A DNA stretch of 40,507 nucleotides. Origin: JAUMXJ01 sp041781135. GTDB lineage: Bacteria; Bacillota; Clostridia; Peptostreptococcales; Acidaminobacteraceae. This document shows, piece after piece, positions 1-9,568 of the stretch. Below the pieces are notes generated by a model, which had not been told where the DNA came from, made no database searches, and saw only the letters and a program-made list of their open reading frames with translations. The stretch spans positions 1 through 40,507 of the forward strand of contig JBHAZV010000007.1 of assembly GCA_041781135.1 (NCBI GenBank), written 5' to 3'. Made by a program: the position numbers and the translations under genes. Every line of letters begins with the position of its first letter. The first letter of the stretch is position 1.

Positions 1-198
1 AGTGCCATTTTCCACCCGCTTTAATATAGGTAAAATCACTAGCCCAAACAATATTAGGCGCTTGGGGGTTGAAATTCTGCTGTTGATGGCACTTAGGGAA
101 ACTCCGTATTCCTTGCTTAAGGATGTTTGTGATTTTCCGCTTTGATAAAGGCTGACAATAGACTTTTTGAAGTCTTCATCGTAAAAGTTGGATGACAT
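1..198 (-). mobile_element. IS3-family transposase remnant, orfA/orfB fused by internal deletion
   Basis: Reading the minus strand from ATG at 198, the first 40 or so codons match the N-terminus of an IS3-type OrfA (MSSNFYDEDFKKSIVSLYQ, then a helix-turn-helix ending in YGVSLSAINS). Near position 75 the homology jumps to another frame that reads NFNPQAPNIVWASDFTYIK, the stretch around the first catalytic Asp of the OrfB DDE domain. The end of orfA and the first part of orfB are therefore missing, so this copy cannot make a normal transposase. The window starts inside orfB, so the other end cannot be seen. Positions 199-367 hold no gene; 280-306 contains a weak inverted repeat (TGTTCG...CGAACA). 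Confidence 0.75.
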
Positions 199-367
199 AC
201 ATTTAGCTTCTTTCTTGTCTACTTTGTTATAATCTAGTCGCTTTATTTGTGACTACTTTTTTAGTATAGATCCTGTCTGTTCGGTATATGGCAAACCTGC
301 GAACAAAAATGGCTCGCACTTTGTTATCATTTTATGCAATAATATGAGTAGAGATTTTGGAGGAAAA

Positions 368-3364
368 ATGAAGATTTACAGACGCACATTCGCCGTCCTG
401 CTCATTTTTGCATTGCTGCTTGCAGCCGCAGGGTGTTCAGACGGAAATAGTGTAAAAAACGGAAATGAAGGCGAAAACAAGTACGGTTTCAGGCTGGTAA
501 AGACCGAAGAACTTTCGGACATATCATCGACCTTGTATTGGTATGAACACGAAAAAACAGGCGCAGAGCTTGTATGGCTGAAAAACAGCGACCCCTTCAA
601 GGTGTTTGCCGCGAGCTACAAGACTCAGCCTGCGGATGATACCGGTGCCGCGCACATAGTTGAGCATGCATTGCTCGGCGGTTCAAGAAAATATACATCT
701 AACGATATTTTTACAGATATGAACGCAATATCGACAAACGCATATATGAATGCGCTCACATATCCTGATAAGACTATTTTTCCAATTGCGAGTCGCGATC
801 CAAAGGATTTTGCAAACCTTACAGATTTGTATCTCGATTCGGTATTCTTTCCGAAAATAGCTGCAGAAAAATCTATTTTTCTGCAGGAGGGCTGGCGCTA
901 CAATATTTTTGATGCCGAAGAGCCTCTGACTTATTCTGGCGTCGTGTATAACGAGATGCGCGGGGCTATGTCAGACCCTTTTCAGATACTTTTTGACAGC
1001 GTAATGAAGGCGCTCTATCCTGATACCTGCTATGCCTATAATTCAGGAGGCGATCCGGAGGCAATACCTACTTTGTCATACGAAGCATTTCTGGAGTTTT
1101 ACAATAAATTTTATCATCCATCCAATTTGCTGATGTACTTTTATGGCGATGTAGATATAGATTATTTTTTGAAAAACATCAGCGAGGAGTACCTTGCAAA
1201 CTTTGAAAAAAAAGAAATGAATATTGAGTATGCGAAACAGAGCGGCAAGGGGCTTGTCGAATCTGTCGTTTCGTATAATATAGATGCCGGTGCCGACCCT
1301 ACGGGGCAGGCATATATTTCGTACAATATAAATTGCGGAGACGGCGCAAATCCAATAGATAGATATATATTGGACATTTTGTCGGAAGCGCTTGTAGACT
1401 CAAGCTCTGCGCCGATAAAAAACGCTCTGTATGAAGAAGGAATAGGTATTGAAAACGGCAGCTTCTGGACTGCTTTTAATCAGAATTCATTTGGCGTTGC
1501 GGCCATGTATGCCGAGTCGGAAGACGCGCAGCGCCTTGTGGAAATCGTGGATGCGGAACTCAAAAAAGCTGCAGAGTCCGGGCTCGATAAAGAAGTTCTT
1601 TATGCGATTATAAACCGACTCGAGCTATCCATGCGCGAGGCGGGCAATGACGAAGGGCTCAAGGGCATTTACTTTATGGATCTCGTTCTGGATGGGAAGT
1701 ACTACGGGGAAGATCCGGCTGCGTATCTCAGGTACGACGCAGTGGTCAAACAGCTTAAGGACGGCGTCGAAAACGGCATATATGAAGATTTTATAAAAGA
1801 GCGTCTGTTAAACAGCGAGCACAGAGCAGTAGTGACATTAGTACCACAGCCTGGACTTGCAGATGCCAAAAATCGGGCGACCGAGCAAAGGCTTGCCGAA
1901 ATAAAGGCTAAAATGAGTGAAGCAGAGCTCAGTGCACTTATTGAGGAGAACATAGCAAACGAAGAAAAGAAAAACGCTGCTGCTGCCAGCAATTTGCCGA
2001 AGCTCAAACTCTCTGATATAGACACAAATCTGTACGAATTAAATTATTCGGTCGAACAATCTGACGGGGTCACATTGCTTTTTTCAGAGCAGCCTGCAAA
2101 TGGGATCATATACGCCAATATGGAGTTTGATCTTTCGACAGTCGATGTAGAGAAACTGCCGTATGCGGCAGTGGCAGCACAGCTGCTCACAAGCCTCGAT
2201 ACGGAAAATTACGATTATCAGTCGCTCGAAACGGCAATAAACAATGTAAGCGGCGGCGTTGTTTTCGGAACAAATGTCACAGAAAATGTTGATACCTTGG
2301 AGATGGACGCCAGGTTTGCCGTTCAGCTTAGCGCCTTGGAGGAAACATTTGAAAAAGCGCTCGAAATAGTAGATGAAATCGCCTTGAGAACTGTTTTTGA
2401 TGACTACGAGTGGATAGGACAGCAGATAGTGCAGATGAGGCTCGCGCTCGAAAATGAACTCAATACTGATGGTATGTCGCTCGGGCTTCAGAGGGTGAGA
2501 TCGTATTTTTCGCCGATGTTCAAGTATAGAGAAATCCTCTCCGGTATGGATTTTTTGCGATTCCTCCAGCAGTTAGAAAAGGAATTTGCAGAAAACCCTG
2601 ATGCGATTGCTAAAGAACTGAAAGCAGTCACAGATATGGTGTTTAATAAAAATAACCTTGTGATTGGAATAGCTGCGGATAAATCCGGGATAGAAGTTGC
2701 GAAAAACGCGCTAAAAAATTATATTTCGGCGCTTCCGGGAGAAAAACTTCCAAATAAAAAGTTTGATGTTGATGCCGAAAAACTGAACGAGGGAGTACTG
2801 ACATCTTCTGATGTAAATTATGTCGTGATGGCCGGGAACCTTGCAAAGGCAGCCGGAGAGGATATGGACGGCGCATCGAATCTGCTGACAAATGTGATAG
2901 ATAATCTCTACCTGTATCCGGAGCTTAGGCAGAAGGGGGGAGCGTACGGCGCGTACTCCGTTTTGGATAATTATGGAAATCTTGTGCTGTATACCTACCG
3001 CGACCCTAATATTGTGGAAACCATGGACGTTTTCAGAGGACTTAGCGAATTTGTGAGGCAGTTATCCATTAGCGACGAAGAATTGGAGCAGATGATTATA
3101 GGATTGTTCAAGGCATATCCGATGACCCCTTCGGCTGTGGCGAGCGAGATATGCTATAGATATCTTAACGGCTTCACTAACGAAGATTTTAAGGCGGGAG
3201 CAGAGGAATTAAAGGCCGTAACTGTCGAAGATCTGCGAAAGTATGGGGATTACATCGACAAGATGATGGAAGAAGAGTATTTCGTGGTAATTGGCAACAG
3301 CGGACAAATTCATCTTCTCGAAGATTTGTTTGACAATTTGTTTATTATTACATCAAAGGAGTAA
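368..3364 (+). CDS. M16C insulinase-type zinc metallopeptidase, predicted lipoprotein
   Basis: A 998-residue M16C peptidase (presequence protease/falcilysin type) that probably degrades peptides at the outer face of the membrane. I start it at 368, not the upstream in-frame ATG at 344, because GGAGG lies just before 368 and the protein then opens with a lipoprotein signal: KIYRR, a hydrophobic core and the lipobox LAAAGC with Cys23. The inverted zinc motif HIVEH is at residues 96-100 and the third ligand is probably Glu174 in QEGW; the family block VVYNEMRGAMSDP follows. The C-terminal half carries the second M16 repeat, including QKGGAYGAYS. It is a paralogue of the gene at 5389, which has no signal. 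The stop is 3 bases before thyX, so the two are probably cotranscribed. Confidence 0.9.
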   Translation: MKIYRRTFAVLLIFALLLAAAGCSDGNSVKNGNEGENKYGFRLVKTEELSDISSTLYWYEHEKTGAELVWLKNSDPFKVFAASYKTQPADDTGAAHIVEHALLGGSRKYTSNDIFTDMNAISTNAYMNALTYPDKTIFPIASRDPKDFANLTDLYLDSVFFPKIAAEKSIFLQEGWRYNIFDAEEPLTYSGVVYNEMRGAMSDPFQILFDSVMKALYPDTCYAYNSGGDPEAIPTLSYEAFLEFYNKFYHPSNLLMYFYGDVDIDYFLKNISEEYLANFEKKEMNIEYAKQSGKGLVESVVSYNIDAGADPTGQAYISYNINCGDGANPIDRYILDILSEALVDSSSAPIKNALYEEGIGIENGSFWTAFNQNSFGVAAMYAESEDAQRLVEIVDAELKKAAESGLDKEVLYAIINRLELSMREAGNDEGLKGIYFMDLVLDGKYYGEDPAAYLRYDAVVKQLKDGVENGIYEDFIKERLLNSEHRAVVTLVPQPGLADAKNRATEQRLAEIKAKMSEAELSALIEENIANEEKKNAAAASNLPKLKLSDIDTNLYELNYSVEQSDGVTLLFSEQPANGIIYANMEFDLSTVDVEKLPYAAVAAQLLTSLDTENYDYQSLETAINNVSGGVVFGTNVTENVDTLEMDARFAVQLSALEETFEKALEIVDEIALRTVFDDYEWIGQQIVQMRLALENELNTDGMSLGLQRVRSYFSPMFKYREILSGMDFLRFLQQLEKEFAENPDAIAKELKAVTDMVFNKNNLVIGIAADKSGIEVAKNALKNYISALPGEKLPNKKFDVDAEKLNEGVLTSSDVNYVVMAGNLAKAAGEDMDGASNLLTNVIDNLYLYPELRQKGGAYGAYSVLDNYGNLVLYTYRDPNIVETMDVFRGLSEFVRQLSISDEELEQMIIGLFKAYPMTPSAVASEICYRYLNGFTNEDFKAGAEELKAVTVEDLRKYGDYIDKMMEEEYFVVIGNSGQIHLLEDLFDNLFIITSKE

Positions 3365-3367
3365 TAC

Positions 3368-4081
3368 ATGGAGAGCAAGTACATAAAAAAAATTCATCAG
3401 AAAGGATATGTGCGCCTTGTAGATGTGCTTGGCAGCGACCTGACTGTAGTAAATTCTGCAAGAGTGAGTTTTAACAAGGCAAAAAGCGAGCTTGGAGAGG
3501 ATGATAAAAAGCTTATAAACTATCTTGCAAAGCATGGACACACCAGCCCTTTCAGGCATGCGAGCCTGCAGTTCGAAATCTATGCGCCGCTCATGGTGGC
3601 GCGTCAGTGGTGGAAGTACATTATAGGTTCTGCGCACCAAGATCCGATGAATGCATGGAATGAATCGAGCAGACGCTACGTTACAGAGGAGATCGAATTT
3701 TACATTCCGACAGAGGATGAATGGCGCGGAAGACCCGAAAATATGAAACAGGGCAGCGGCGAAAACATAGAGCGCTCGCTTGGCGCAGAGGCTGTGCACA
3801 GGCTGATGGAGCAGATTGACAGAGGAATGGAGAATTACGAATGGGCGACAGCCGTGGCGGGTATTGCCACCGAGCAGGCAAGGCTTTTCATTCCGAGCGC
3901 ATACGGGCTCTACGTAAGATGGTATTGGACTGCGAGCCTCCAGGGCGTTGCGCATTACATACTGCAGCGCACGGACGAGCACGCCCAGTACGAAATCAGG
4001 GAATTTGCAGAGGCGGTAAAGCAGCTTGCAATGTCTAAGTTTCCTTATTCGATTGAGGCGCTGATTGCGGCGTCAAAATAA
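3368..4081 (+). CDS. thyX: FAD-dependent thymidylate synthase ThyX
   Basis: A 237-residue flavin-dependent thymidylate synthase, which makes dTMP from dUMP using methylenetetrahydrofolate, FAD and NADPH. The substrate-binding region reads ARQWWKYIIGSAHQD followed by AWNESSRRYVTEE. The second half of the classical ThyX motif (NExSxRY) is exact. The first half (RHRxxS) is replaced by RQWWKY plus a short insertion, which from memory also occurs in a cyanobacterial-like ThyX subgroup. The flanking STPFRHA-like block is present as TSPFRHASLQFEI, and EQARLFIP in the C-terminal half is typical. GGAG precedes the ATG. It lies between a peptidase gene and tmcAL in a tight plus-strand run. No thyA is visible in the window. 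Confidence 0.93.
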   Translation: MESKYIKKIHQKGYVRLVDVLGSDLTVVNSARVSFNKAKSELGEDDKKLINYLAKHGHTSPFRHASLQFEIYAPLMVARQWWKYIIGSAHQDPMNAWNESSRRYVTEEIEFYIPTEDEWRGRPENMKQGSGENIERSLGAEAVHRLMEQIDRGMENYEWATAVAGIATEQARLFIPSAYGLYVRWYWTASLQGVAHYILQRTDEHAQYEIREFAEAVKQLAMSKFPYSIEALIAASK

Positions 4082-4093
4082 CAGTTTTGGCTG

Positions 4094-5362
4094 ATGATGA
4101 ATGTCGTCGGAATAATTGCTGAGTACAACCCGTTTCACGCCGGGCATCTTTATCATCTCATGGAGACAAAAAAGAGGATGCCCCATGGAGCGGTGGTTGT
4201 TGCGGTGATGTCTGGCAATTTTGTGCAGCGCGGCGAGCCGGCGGTTATTGATAAGTGGTCGAGGGCGAGGGTTGCGGTCGAGTGCGGCGTAAACCTTGTG
4301 GTGGAGCTTCCGGCTTTTTATGCGACGGCGGCGGCGCCTGATTTTGCCCGCGGAGCTGTCGAGGTTCTGCGGTTGATTGGGGCAACGCATATATCGTTTG
4401 GTTCTGAGGTCGCAAGTATGGAAGAGCTGGGCAAAATGAGCCGCAGCGCCGTGGATGGCGACTATCGCGCCGAGCTTAAGCGTCAGCTTGCAGCGGGCAG
4501 GTCTTATTCGGCTGCGGCCTCGATTGCGGCAGATTCGATCGGCTGCATAAATTATCCAAATGCGGTGCTTGCCTCTGAATACCTGCGCCACGCAGAGGGG
4601 ATCGAGCCTATTCTCGTTCACAGGCGAAATACGCACGGAGAGGAAGCTCTGCGCGAAAGCGGCGCAGGATTTTTTGAAGGCGATTCGTCCGCTGCTGCGC
4701 CAAATTTAGCTTATTCTTCCGCAAAAGCGATAAGAAATGCGCTGTTCAGGGGCATCGCAGAGAGGGATGCCCGTGCAGGCACTGGTTTTGCAGGTGCTGG
4801 CTTTGCAGAAACGCTTTCGGCTATTGCTGGGATCGATTACACTTCTGCCTTTAATGAGTCTGATTTGCGTGGTCCGGTATTTTTGGATTCGCTCGACGAA
4901 TTTGTGCTCTATTTTGTGCGTAGTCAGGGCGCCGGCCGTCTCTCTCGTGTGCGCGGCATTGCGGAGGGCTTCGAAAACAGGCTGAAATCGGCTGCGCTTA
5001 TGGCAAAAAACGCTGGCGAATTGGTCGCGCTATCAGCGACGCGGAGATTTACGGAATCGAGGATAAAACGTATTTTGATTGCGGCGCTGCTTGGAATAGA
5101 AGGATATACCGCGCCGCAGCAGACATATCTGAGAGTGCTTGCGTATGATGGTGCAGGGCGCGCGCTGCTGGCTGCACTAAAAAAACAGGTACACATTATT
5201 GCAAAACGGTCCAAATCGGGTGTGGAACATCCGCTGCTCGAAGTTGGCGACAGGGCGGAGGCACTTTATTCCGCCGCAACAGCCAGCCGATATACCGAAC
5301 ACAGCAGAGTTCCCTACCAGCTGCCGCTGCACGCGGAAGATGGGCGTCAAATTTTGAAATAA
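4094..5362 (+). CDS. tmcAL: tRNA(Met) cytidine acetate ligase TmcAL
   Basis: A 422-residue protein of the TmcAL (formerly YlbM) family, which makes N4-acetylcytidine at the wobble base of elongator tRNA-Met using acetate and ATP. The N-terminus is diagnostic: GIIAEYNPFHAGHLYHL is the HIGH-like nucleotidyltransferase motif, followed by MSGNFVQRGEPA and the KWSRARVAVECG block. The length is normal. Two ATGs stand in tandem at 4094 and 4097, neither with a strong ribosome-binding site; either could be used. It follows thyX by 12 bases. Acetate kinase lies two genes downstream, so an enzyme that consumes acetate and one that makes it share a neighbourhood, though no functional link is shown. Confidence 0.93.
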   Translation: MMNVVGIIAEYNPFHAGHLYHLMETKKRMPHGAVVVAVMSGNFVQRGEPAVIDKWSRARVAVECGVNLVVELPAFYATAAAPDFARGAVEVLRLIGATHISFGSEVASMEELGKMSRSAVDGDYRAELKRQLAAGRSYSAAASIAADSIGCINYPNAVLASEYLRHAEGIEPILVHRRNTHGEEALRESGAGFFEGDSSAAAPNLAYSSAKAIRNALFRGIAERDARAGTGFAGAGFAETLSAIAGIDYTSAFNESDLRGPVFLDSLDEFVLYFVRSQGAGRLSRVRGIAEGFENRLKSAALMAKNAGELVALSATRRFTESRIKRILIAALLGIEGYTAPQQTYLRVLAYDGAGRALLAALKKQVHIIAKRSKSGVEHPLLEVGDRAEALYSAATASRYTEHSRVPYQLPLHAEDGRQILK

Positions 5363-5388
5363 AATAAACATTTATACAAAGAGGTAAA

Positions 5389-8214
5389 ATGAAGGGTTAC
5401 ACACTTAAAAATAAAAGTTATATAGATTTCTATCATGCGAATGCTTATTACTATATTCACGATGTCACGGGAGCGGAATTGATTCACTTTGATTGTGACG
5501 ACAAAAACAAAGTCTTTGCGGTCGGTTTCAACACCATTCCCGATGATGACACGGGCGTTGCGCATATAGTTGAACATTGCGTCCTGTGCGGTTCGCGAAA
5601 ATACCCGCTCAAAGAACTGTTTGGAACTCTGGCAAAAAATTCTCTGAATACCTACCTTAATGCTATGACATTTCCGGACAAAACCTTGTACCCTCTCGCA
5701 AGTCAGAATGACAAGGATTTTATGAACCTGATAAATGTCTATCTCGATGCCGTTTTTAACCCGACTATGTACGATGACGAGCTTTTTTTCAGGCAGGAGG
5801 GGCATTCCTTTGATTTTAGCGGCGAGGGAGATCCGATGCCCAGCGGCGTTGTATACAACGAAATGAAGGGCGCAATGTCAGATCCAAGCTCTATTGCGGG
5901 AGAAATCGCGAACAGAGAGTTATTTACAAATTCTTACAAATATAATTCCGGCGGCGATCCCGACGCAGTTCTTGACTTAAAGTATGAGGATTTTATTGCC
6001 TTTCATAAAAAACACTATCACCCATCCAATGCAAGGTTTTTTGTGTATGGAGACGCAGACATAAATTCCGTTGCCGAGCTTTTGGAGAGTTATATCGGTT
6101 GTTTTGAAAAGGCGGAGCGCATTTCGGAGCTCGATGCAAATTCGCTTTGCGGCGAGCCGAAGTACGCGACAGGCGAGTACTTGACTACAGATGAAACCGG
6201 CATCGCAACGATAAAATTTGTCATAGGCGATTCATATGACAGGACTCTCGGACTTTCGGCAAACGCATTGTCGCGCAGTATTTTTGAAAACGACGCCTCT
6301 CCTCTGAAAAAGAATCTTATTGAGAGCGGTTTTTGCAGCGATTTATTCGCCTATGCCGACGATTCCAGGTCGGCGACTGTATTTTCCGTCACTTTGTACG
6401 GCACAAAGGAGCTCTCTCCTCAAAAAATAGAGGCAAGGGTTTTTGACGAGCTCAGAAAGATCGATTCCGATTTTATTACGAGGAATATTAAAGCAGAGCT
6501 CAGCCGCATGAAGTTCGAATTGCTCGAAAACGACTTCGGCTCGGTTCCTCGCGGAATGATACCGATGTATGGGACTATGCTCTATACCAGGCAGACGGCC
6601 GACCCTTTCTTTTATCACCGAATCGAGAAGTTTGTGGATGAGGTGCAGAGCGCTTTCGAATCCGGCGCGCATCTGAGATGGATAGACAGCTTTTTGCTTG
6701 GGAATCCAAACAGGGTAACAGTCGTGCTTGCCCCAAATTCGAATATTCAGGAAAAAGATCAGAGCTATCGCTGGAATGAACTTACTCAGGAGCAGAAGGC
6801 ATTGGAAAGGCAGTGGTATGACCGCCTCAGAGAAAGGCAGGATACCCCCGACAGCGAAGAGGCGCTTGCATCGCTTCCTAAAATCGGTCTTTCCGACGTG
6901 CCGCGCGAAAACAGAAGGAAAGACGCGCGTTTGATTGCGGAATCTGACACAAAGCTTCTTTACTACCCTGTTGATACGCGGGTTATTTACGCAAAATTTT
7001 TTATGCCGTTTGGAGAGCTCAAGCTGGAAGAGTTATCGATGCTTTCTGCAATGGTTTCGATGCTTGCCGCCGCCGATACACAGAAATACTCTCTTGAAGA
7101 GATAGTCTATCTCAGCAAAATGTATTCGGGAGGCATGAAATTCGGTATGCTTTTTGCTGACGGCAAATCCTATATAACCGTCGATATCAGGACGCTGCCT
7201 GAGCATCTTTCAAAAAATCTCGAAATGGTGTCTGAAATCCTGAGAAATACAAAGCTTGACGATATAAAACGGCTGCGTGAGCTCTTGATTCAGACTCGAA
7301 CGAGAATGCAGGTGGCGTTTATAAATTACGGCGATACATTTGCTGTTGAGCAGGCGCTCGCAAGATTTCACACCGACGAGAGAAATAACTACTGTTCGAA
7401 TGGCATAGGCTATTACAAGTGGGTTTGCGGCGTTCTCGATATGGAGGATGATGCATTTGCCGACATGGCTGCAAGAGCTGCGTTGCTGCTGAAGGATATA
7501 CTGCGCAGCGGCAGTATGACTGTAGGGATAGGGCTTGATGAACGCAATTTTGACGCGGCTGCAGAGCGGCTTAAATCCTTTGTGGATTCTCTGTCTTGTG
7601 GCGCGCAAAAAGACTTCCCGAAATCGACGGTAGTGCTCGAATCCGGGAACGAAGGATTTGTCGTACCATCGAGCGTGCAGTATGTCGCGCGCTCAGTCAA
7701 GCTTCCGGAAAAAGTGCTCTCCGACGGAGTTTTTTTGGTGCTTAAGAGCTTCCTCTTTAGCGAATTTTTATGGCCGGAGATAAGGATGAAGGGAGGCGCG
7801 TATGGTGCAAGCTGCCTTATGACTCGAAGAGGCGGCGTGGTTTTCAGCAGTTACCGAGATCCGAACCTAAAGAGGACGCTCGATTCGTTTGCTTCCATCG
7901 CGGATTTTGTGCTGGATCGGGGGATTTCTGAACAGGAGCTCGAAACTGCCAAGCTCGGCGCTCTTTCGAATATCGATCAGCCGGTCAGTCCGAGCAAGGA
8001 AGCGCTTTCGGCGATAGATCGCTATTTTTGGGGCATAGGCGCTGAAAAACTGCATATGGAGCGCACACAGGTATACAATGCGACCACAGATGATTTTATG
8101 CGCGCTGCAAGGGAACTGAAAAGATTCATAGCCGATGGGAAGTTCTGCGTTGTCGGAGGCGAAGCGGAGATTGAATCCAACAGGGATTTATTCGATTCTG
8201 TGGAAAAAATATAG
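5389..8214 (+). CDS. M16C insulinase-type zinc metallopeptidase, cytoplasmic
   Basis: A 941-residue M16C peptidase without signal peptide or membrane segment, so presumably a cytoplasmic oligopeptidase. The zinc site is complete: HIVEH at residues 59-63, then CVLCGSRKYP, which matches presequence proteases, and the third ligand Glu137 in RQEGHS. The block VVYNEMKGAMSDPSS follows, and the C-terminal repeat contains RMKGGAYGASC. These enzymes usually act as a clamshell of two M16 halves joined by a helical linker. GAGG precedes the ATG. The gene is a clear paralogue of the lipoprotein version at 368, with shared blocks throughout, suggesting duplication and re-targeting. Confidence 0.92.
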   Translation: MKGYTLKNKSYIDFYHANAYYYIHDVTGAELIHFDCDDKNKVFAVGFNTIPDDDTGVAHIVEHCVLCGSRKYPLKELFGTLAKNSLNTYLNAMTFPDKTLYPLASQNDKDFMNLINVYLDAVFNPTMYDDELFFRQEGHSFDFSGEGDPMPSGVVYNEMKGAMSDPSSIAGEIANRELFTNSYKYNSGGDPDAVLDLKYEDFIAFHKKHYHPSNARFFVYGDADINSVAELLESYIGCFEKAERISELDANSLCGEPKYATGEYLTTDETGIATIKFVIGDSYDRTLGLSANALSRSIFENDASPLKKNLIESGFCSDLFAYADDSRSATVFSVTLYGTKELSPQKIEARVFDELRKIDSDFITRNIKAELSRMKFELLENDFGSVPRGMIPMYGTMLYTRQTADPFFYHRIEKFVDEVQSAFESGAHLRWIDSFLLGNPNRVTVVLAPNSNIQEKDQSYRWNELTQEQKALERQWYDRLRERQDTPDSEEALASLPKIGLSDVPRENRRKDARLIAESDTKLLYYPVDTRVIYAKFFMPFGELKLEELSMLSAMVSMLAAADTQKYSLEEIVYLSKMYSGGMKFGMLFADGKSYITVDIRTLPEHLSKNLEMVSEILRNTKLDDIKRLRELLIQTRTRMQVAFINYGDTFAVEQALARFHTDERNNYCSNGIGYYKWVCGVLDMEDDAFADMAARAALLLKDILRSGSMTVGIGLDERNFDAAAERLKSFVDSLSCGAQKDFPKSTVVLESGNEGFVVPSSVQYVARSVKLPEKVLSDGVFLVLKSFLFSEFLWPEIRMKGGAYGASCLMTRRGGVVFSSYRDPNLKRTLDSFASIADFVLDRGISEQELETAKLGALSNIDQPVSPSKEALSAIDRYFWGIGAEKLHMERTQVYNATTDDFMRAARELKRFIADGKFCVVGGEAEIESNRDLFDSVEKI

Positions 8215-8223
8215 CGGCTGTTG

Positions 8224-8229
8224 TATAAT
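8224..8229 (+). promoter_or_regulatory. possible -10 box for ackA
   Basis: A consensus TATAAT sits 18 bases before the ATG of ackA, in the 32-base gap after the M16C gene. The 17-base-upstream hexamer is TGGAAA, a poor -35, so ackA may have its own weak start in addition to readthrough. Confidence 0.35.
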
Positions 8230-8246
8230 CATAAAAGGAGGGTTTA

Positions 8247-9437
8247 ATGAAAATATTGGTTATCAATTGCGGCAGTTCGTCGCTAAAATATCAGTTGTTT
8301 GATATGAACGGAGAGAAGGTGCTCGCAAAGGGGCTCGTAGAGAGGATAGGTATCGAGGGTTCTCAGCTGAAGGCTGAAGGAAACGGCAAAAAAGTCGTAT
8401 ATGAGCGCAAGATGGACGATCATAAGGCTGCCCTCGGCTATGTGCTGGACGCGCTGACAAACGACGAAGTCGGCGCCGTAGGTTCGCTTGACGAGATAGC
8501 TGCAGTAGGTCACAGGGTAGTGCACGCCGGCGAAAAATACAGTGATTCGGTGCTCGTAAACGGCGAGGTGATGAAGGCCCTCGAAGAGTGCATAGAGCTT
8601 GCGCCGCTGCATAATCCTCCAAATATTACGGGAATTAAGGCAATACAGGAGCTAATGCCCGGCAAGCCGAATATCGCCGTGTTTGATACGGCATTTCATC
8701 AGACGATGCCAAAGGAACAGTATATTTACGCGCTTCCTTACGAATTTTACGAAGATTACAAAATCAGGCGATATGGCTTCCACGGCACGAGCCACAAGTA
8801 TGTGTCCGGCCGCGCGGCAGAGATGCTCGGCAGGGATATAAGCGAGCTTAATATAATTACATGCCACCTCGGAAACGGCGCTTCGCTTGCTGCAATAAAG
8901 GGCGGAAAGTCCGTTGCAACTTCCATGGGGCTCACTCCGCTCGAAGGTCTTGTAATGGGTACAAGAAGCGGCGACATAGACCCGCAGATAGTCACCTTTG
9001 TAATGGCTAAGAAGGGCTACAGCATAGAACAGATCAACGATGTGCTTAATAAAAAATCGGGAGTTCTGGCGATTTCGGGCGTCAGCTCGGATTTCCGCGA
9101 TATTGAGGCTGCCGCAGCTCAGGGCAGCGAAAGGGCGCAGCTTGCTCTGGACGTATTCCATGACAAGGTCAGGAAGTATATAGGCGCATATGCGACAGTG
9201 CTCGGAAGGGTAGATGCAATAGTATTTACAGCCGGGCTTGGCGAAAACAGCAAAGAGAGCAGGGAGGCGATCTGCAAAAACCTCGAATTTATGAATGTAG
9301 GCATCGACCTCGAAAAGAATAATATCAGAGGAAAGGAAGCAGATATCACTGCTGCCGGCTCAAAGGTCAGAGTGCTTGTAGTTCCTACCAACGAAGAGCT
9401 CATGATAGCGCGAGATACCTTGAAACTGGCAAAATAG
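8247..9437 (+). CDS. ackA: acetate kinase
   Basis: A 396-residue acetate kinase, which interconverts acetyl phosphate and ADP with acetate and ATP and gives fermenters their substrate-level ATP. Family signatures are all present: INCGSSSLKYQLF at the N-terminus, AVGHRVVHAGE, VFDTAFHQTMP, the HGTSHKYV block with its catalytic region, THLGNGAS-like CHLGNGASLAAI, and GLEGLVMGTRSGDIDP. Length is standard. AAGGAGGG lies at ideal spacing before ATG. No phosphotransacetylase gene is next to it; it is the last gene of the plus-strand run, and a strong terminator follows. Confidence 0.97.
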   Translation: MKILVINCGSSSLKYQLFDMNGEKVLAKGLVERIGIEGSQLKAEGNGKKVVYERKMDDHKAALGYVLDALTNDEVGAVGSLDEIAAVGHRVVHAGEKYSDSVLVNGEVMKALEECIELAPLHNPPNITGIKAIQELMPGKPNIAVFDTAFHQTMPKEQYIYALPYEFYEDYKIRRYGFHGTSHKYVSGRAAEMLGRDISELNIITCHLGNGASLAAIKGGKSVATSMGLTPLEGLVMGTRSGDIDPQIVTFVMAKKGYSIEQINDVLNKKSGVLAISGVSSDFRDIEAAAAQGSERAQLALDVFHDKVRKYIGAYATVLGRVDAIVFTAGLGENSKESREAICKNLEFMNVGIDLEKNNIRGKEADITAAGSKVRVLVVPTNEELMIARDTLKLAK

Positions 9438-9466
9438 TAATTCTATATTTACTTAAATCTTATAAA

Positions 9467-9509
9467 AAAGCCGTACTTTGTTTCTGTATAGGTGCGGCTT
9501 TGTTTTTTT
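9467..9509 (+). terminator. intrinsic terminator after ackA
   Basis: AAAGCCGTAC (9467-9476) pairs with GTGCGGCTTT (9492-9501) with one G-T wobble, followed by a run of T to 9509. It ends the ackA transcript. Confidence 0.85.
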
Positions 9510-9568
9510 GTTATCGCCCAAATGGATACAGTGTGATAGAATAGGGTATTACCTTTTGTGGAGGAACA

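Noticed and set aside
344..367. Earlier ATG at 344 for the first M16C peptidase
   Set aside because: It would hide the signal peptide behind eight residues and lacks a ribosome-binding site; GGAGG points to 368.
3353..3982. 209-codon minus-strand frame opposite thyX
   Set aside because: thyX is certain, and this antisense frame has no ribosome-binding site or recognisable domain.
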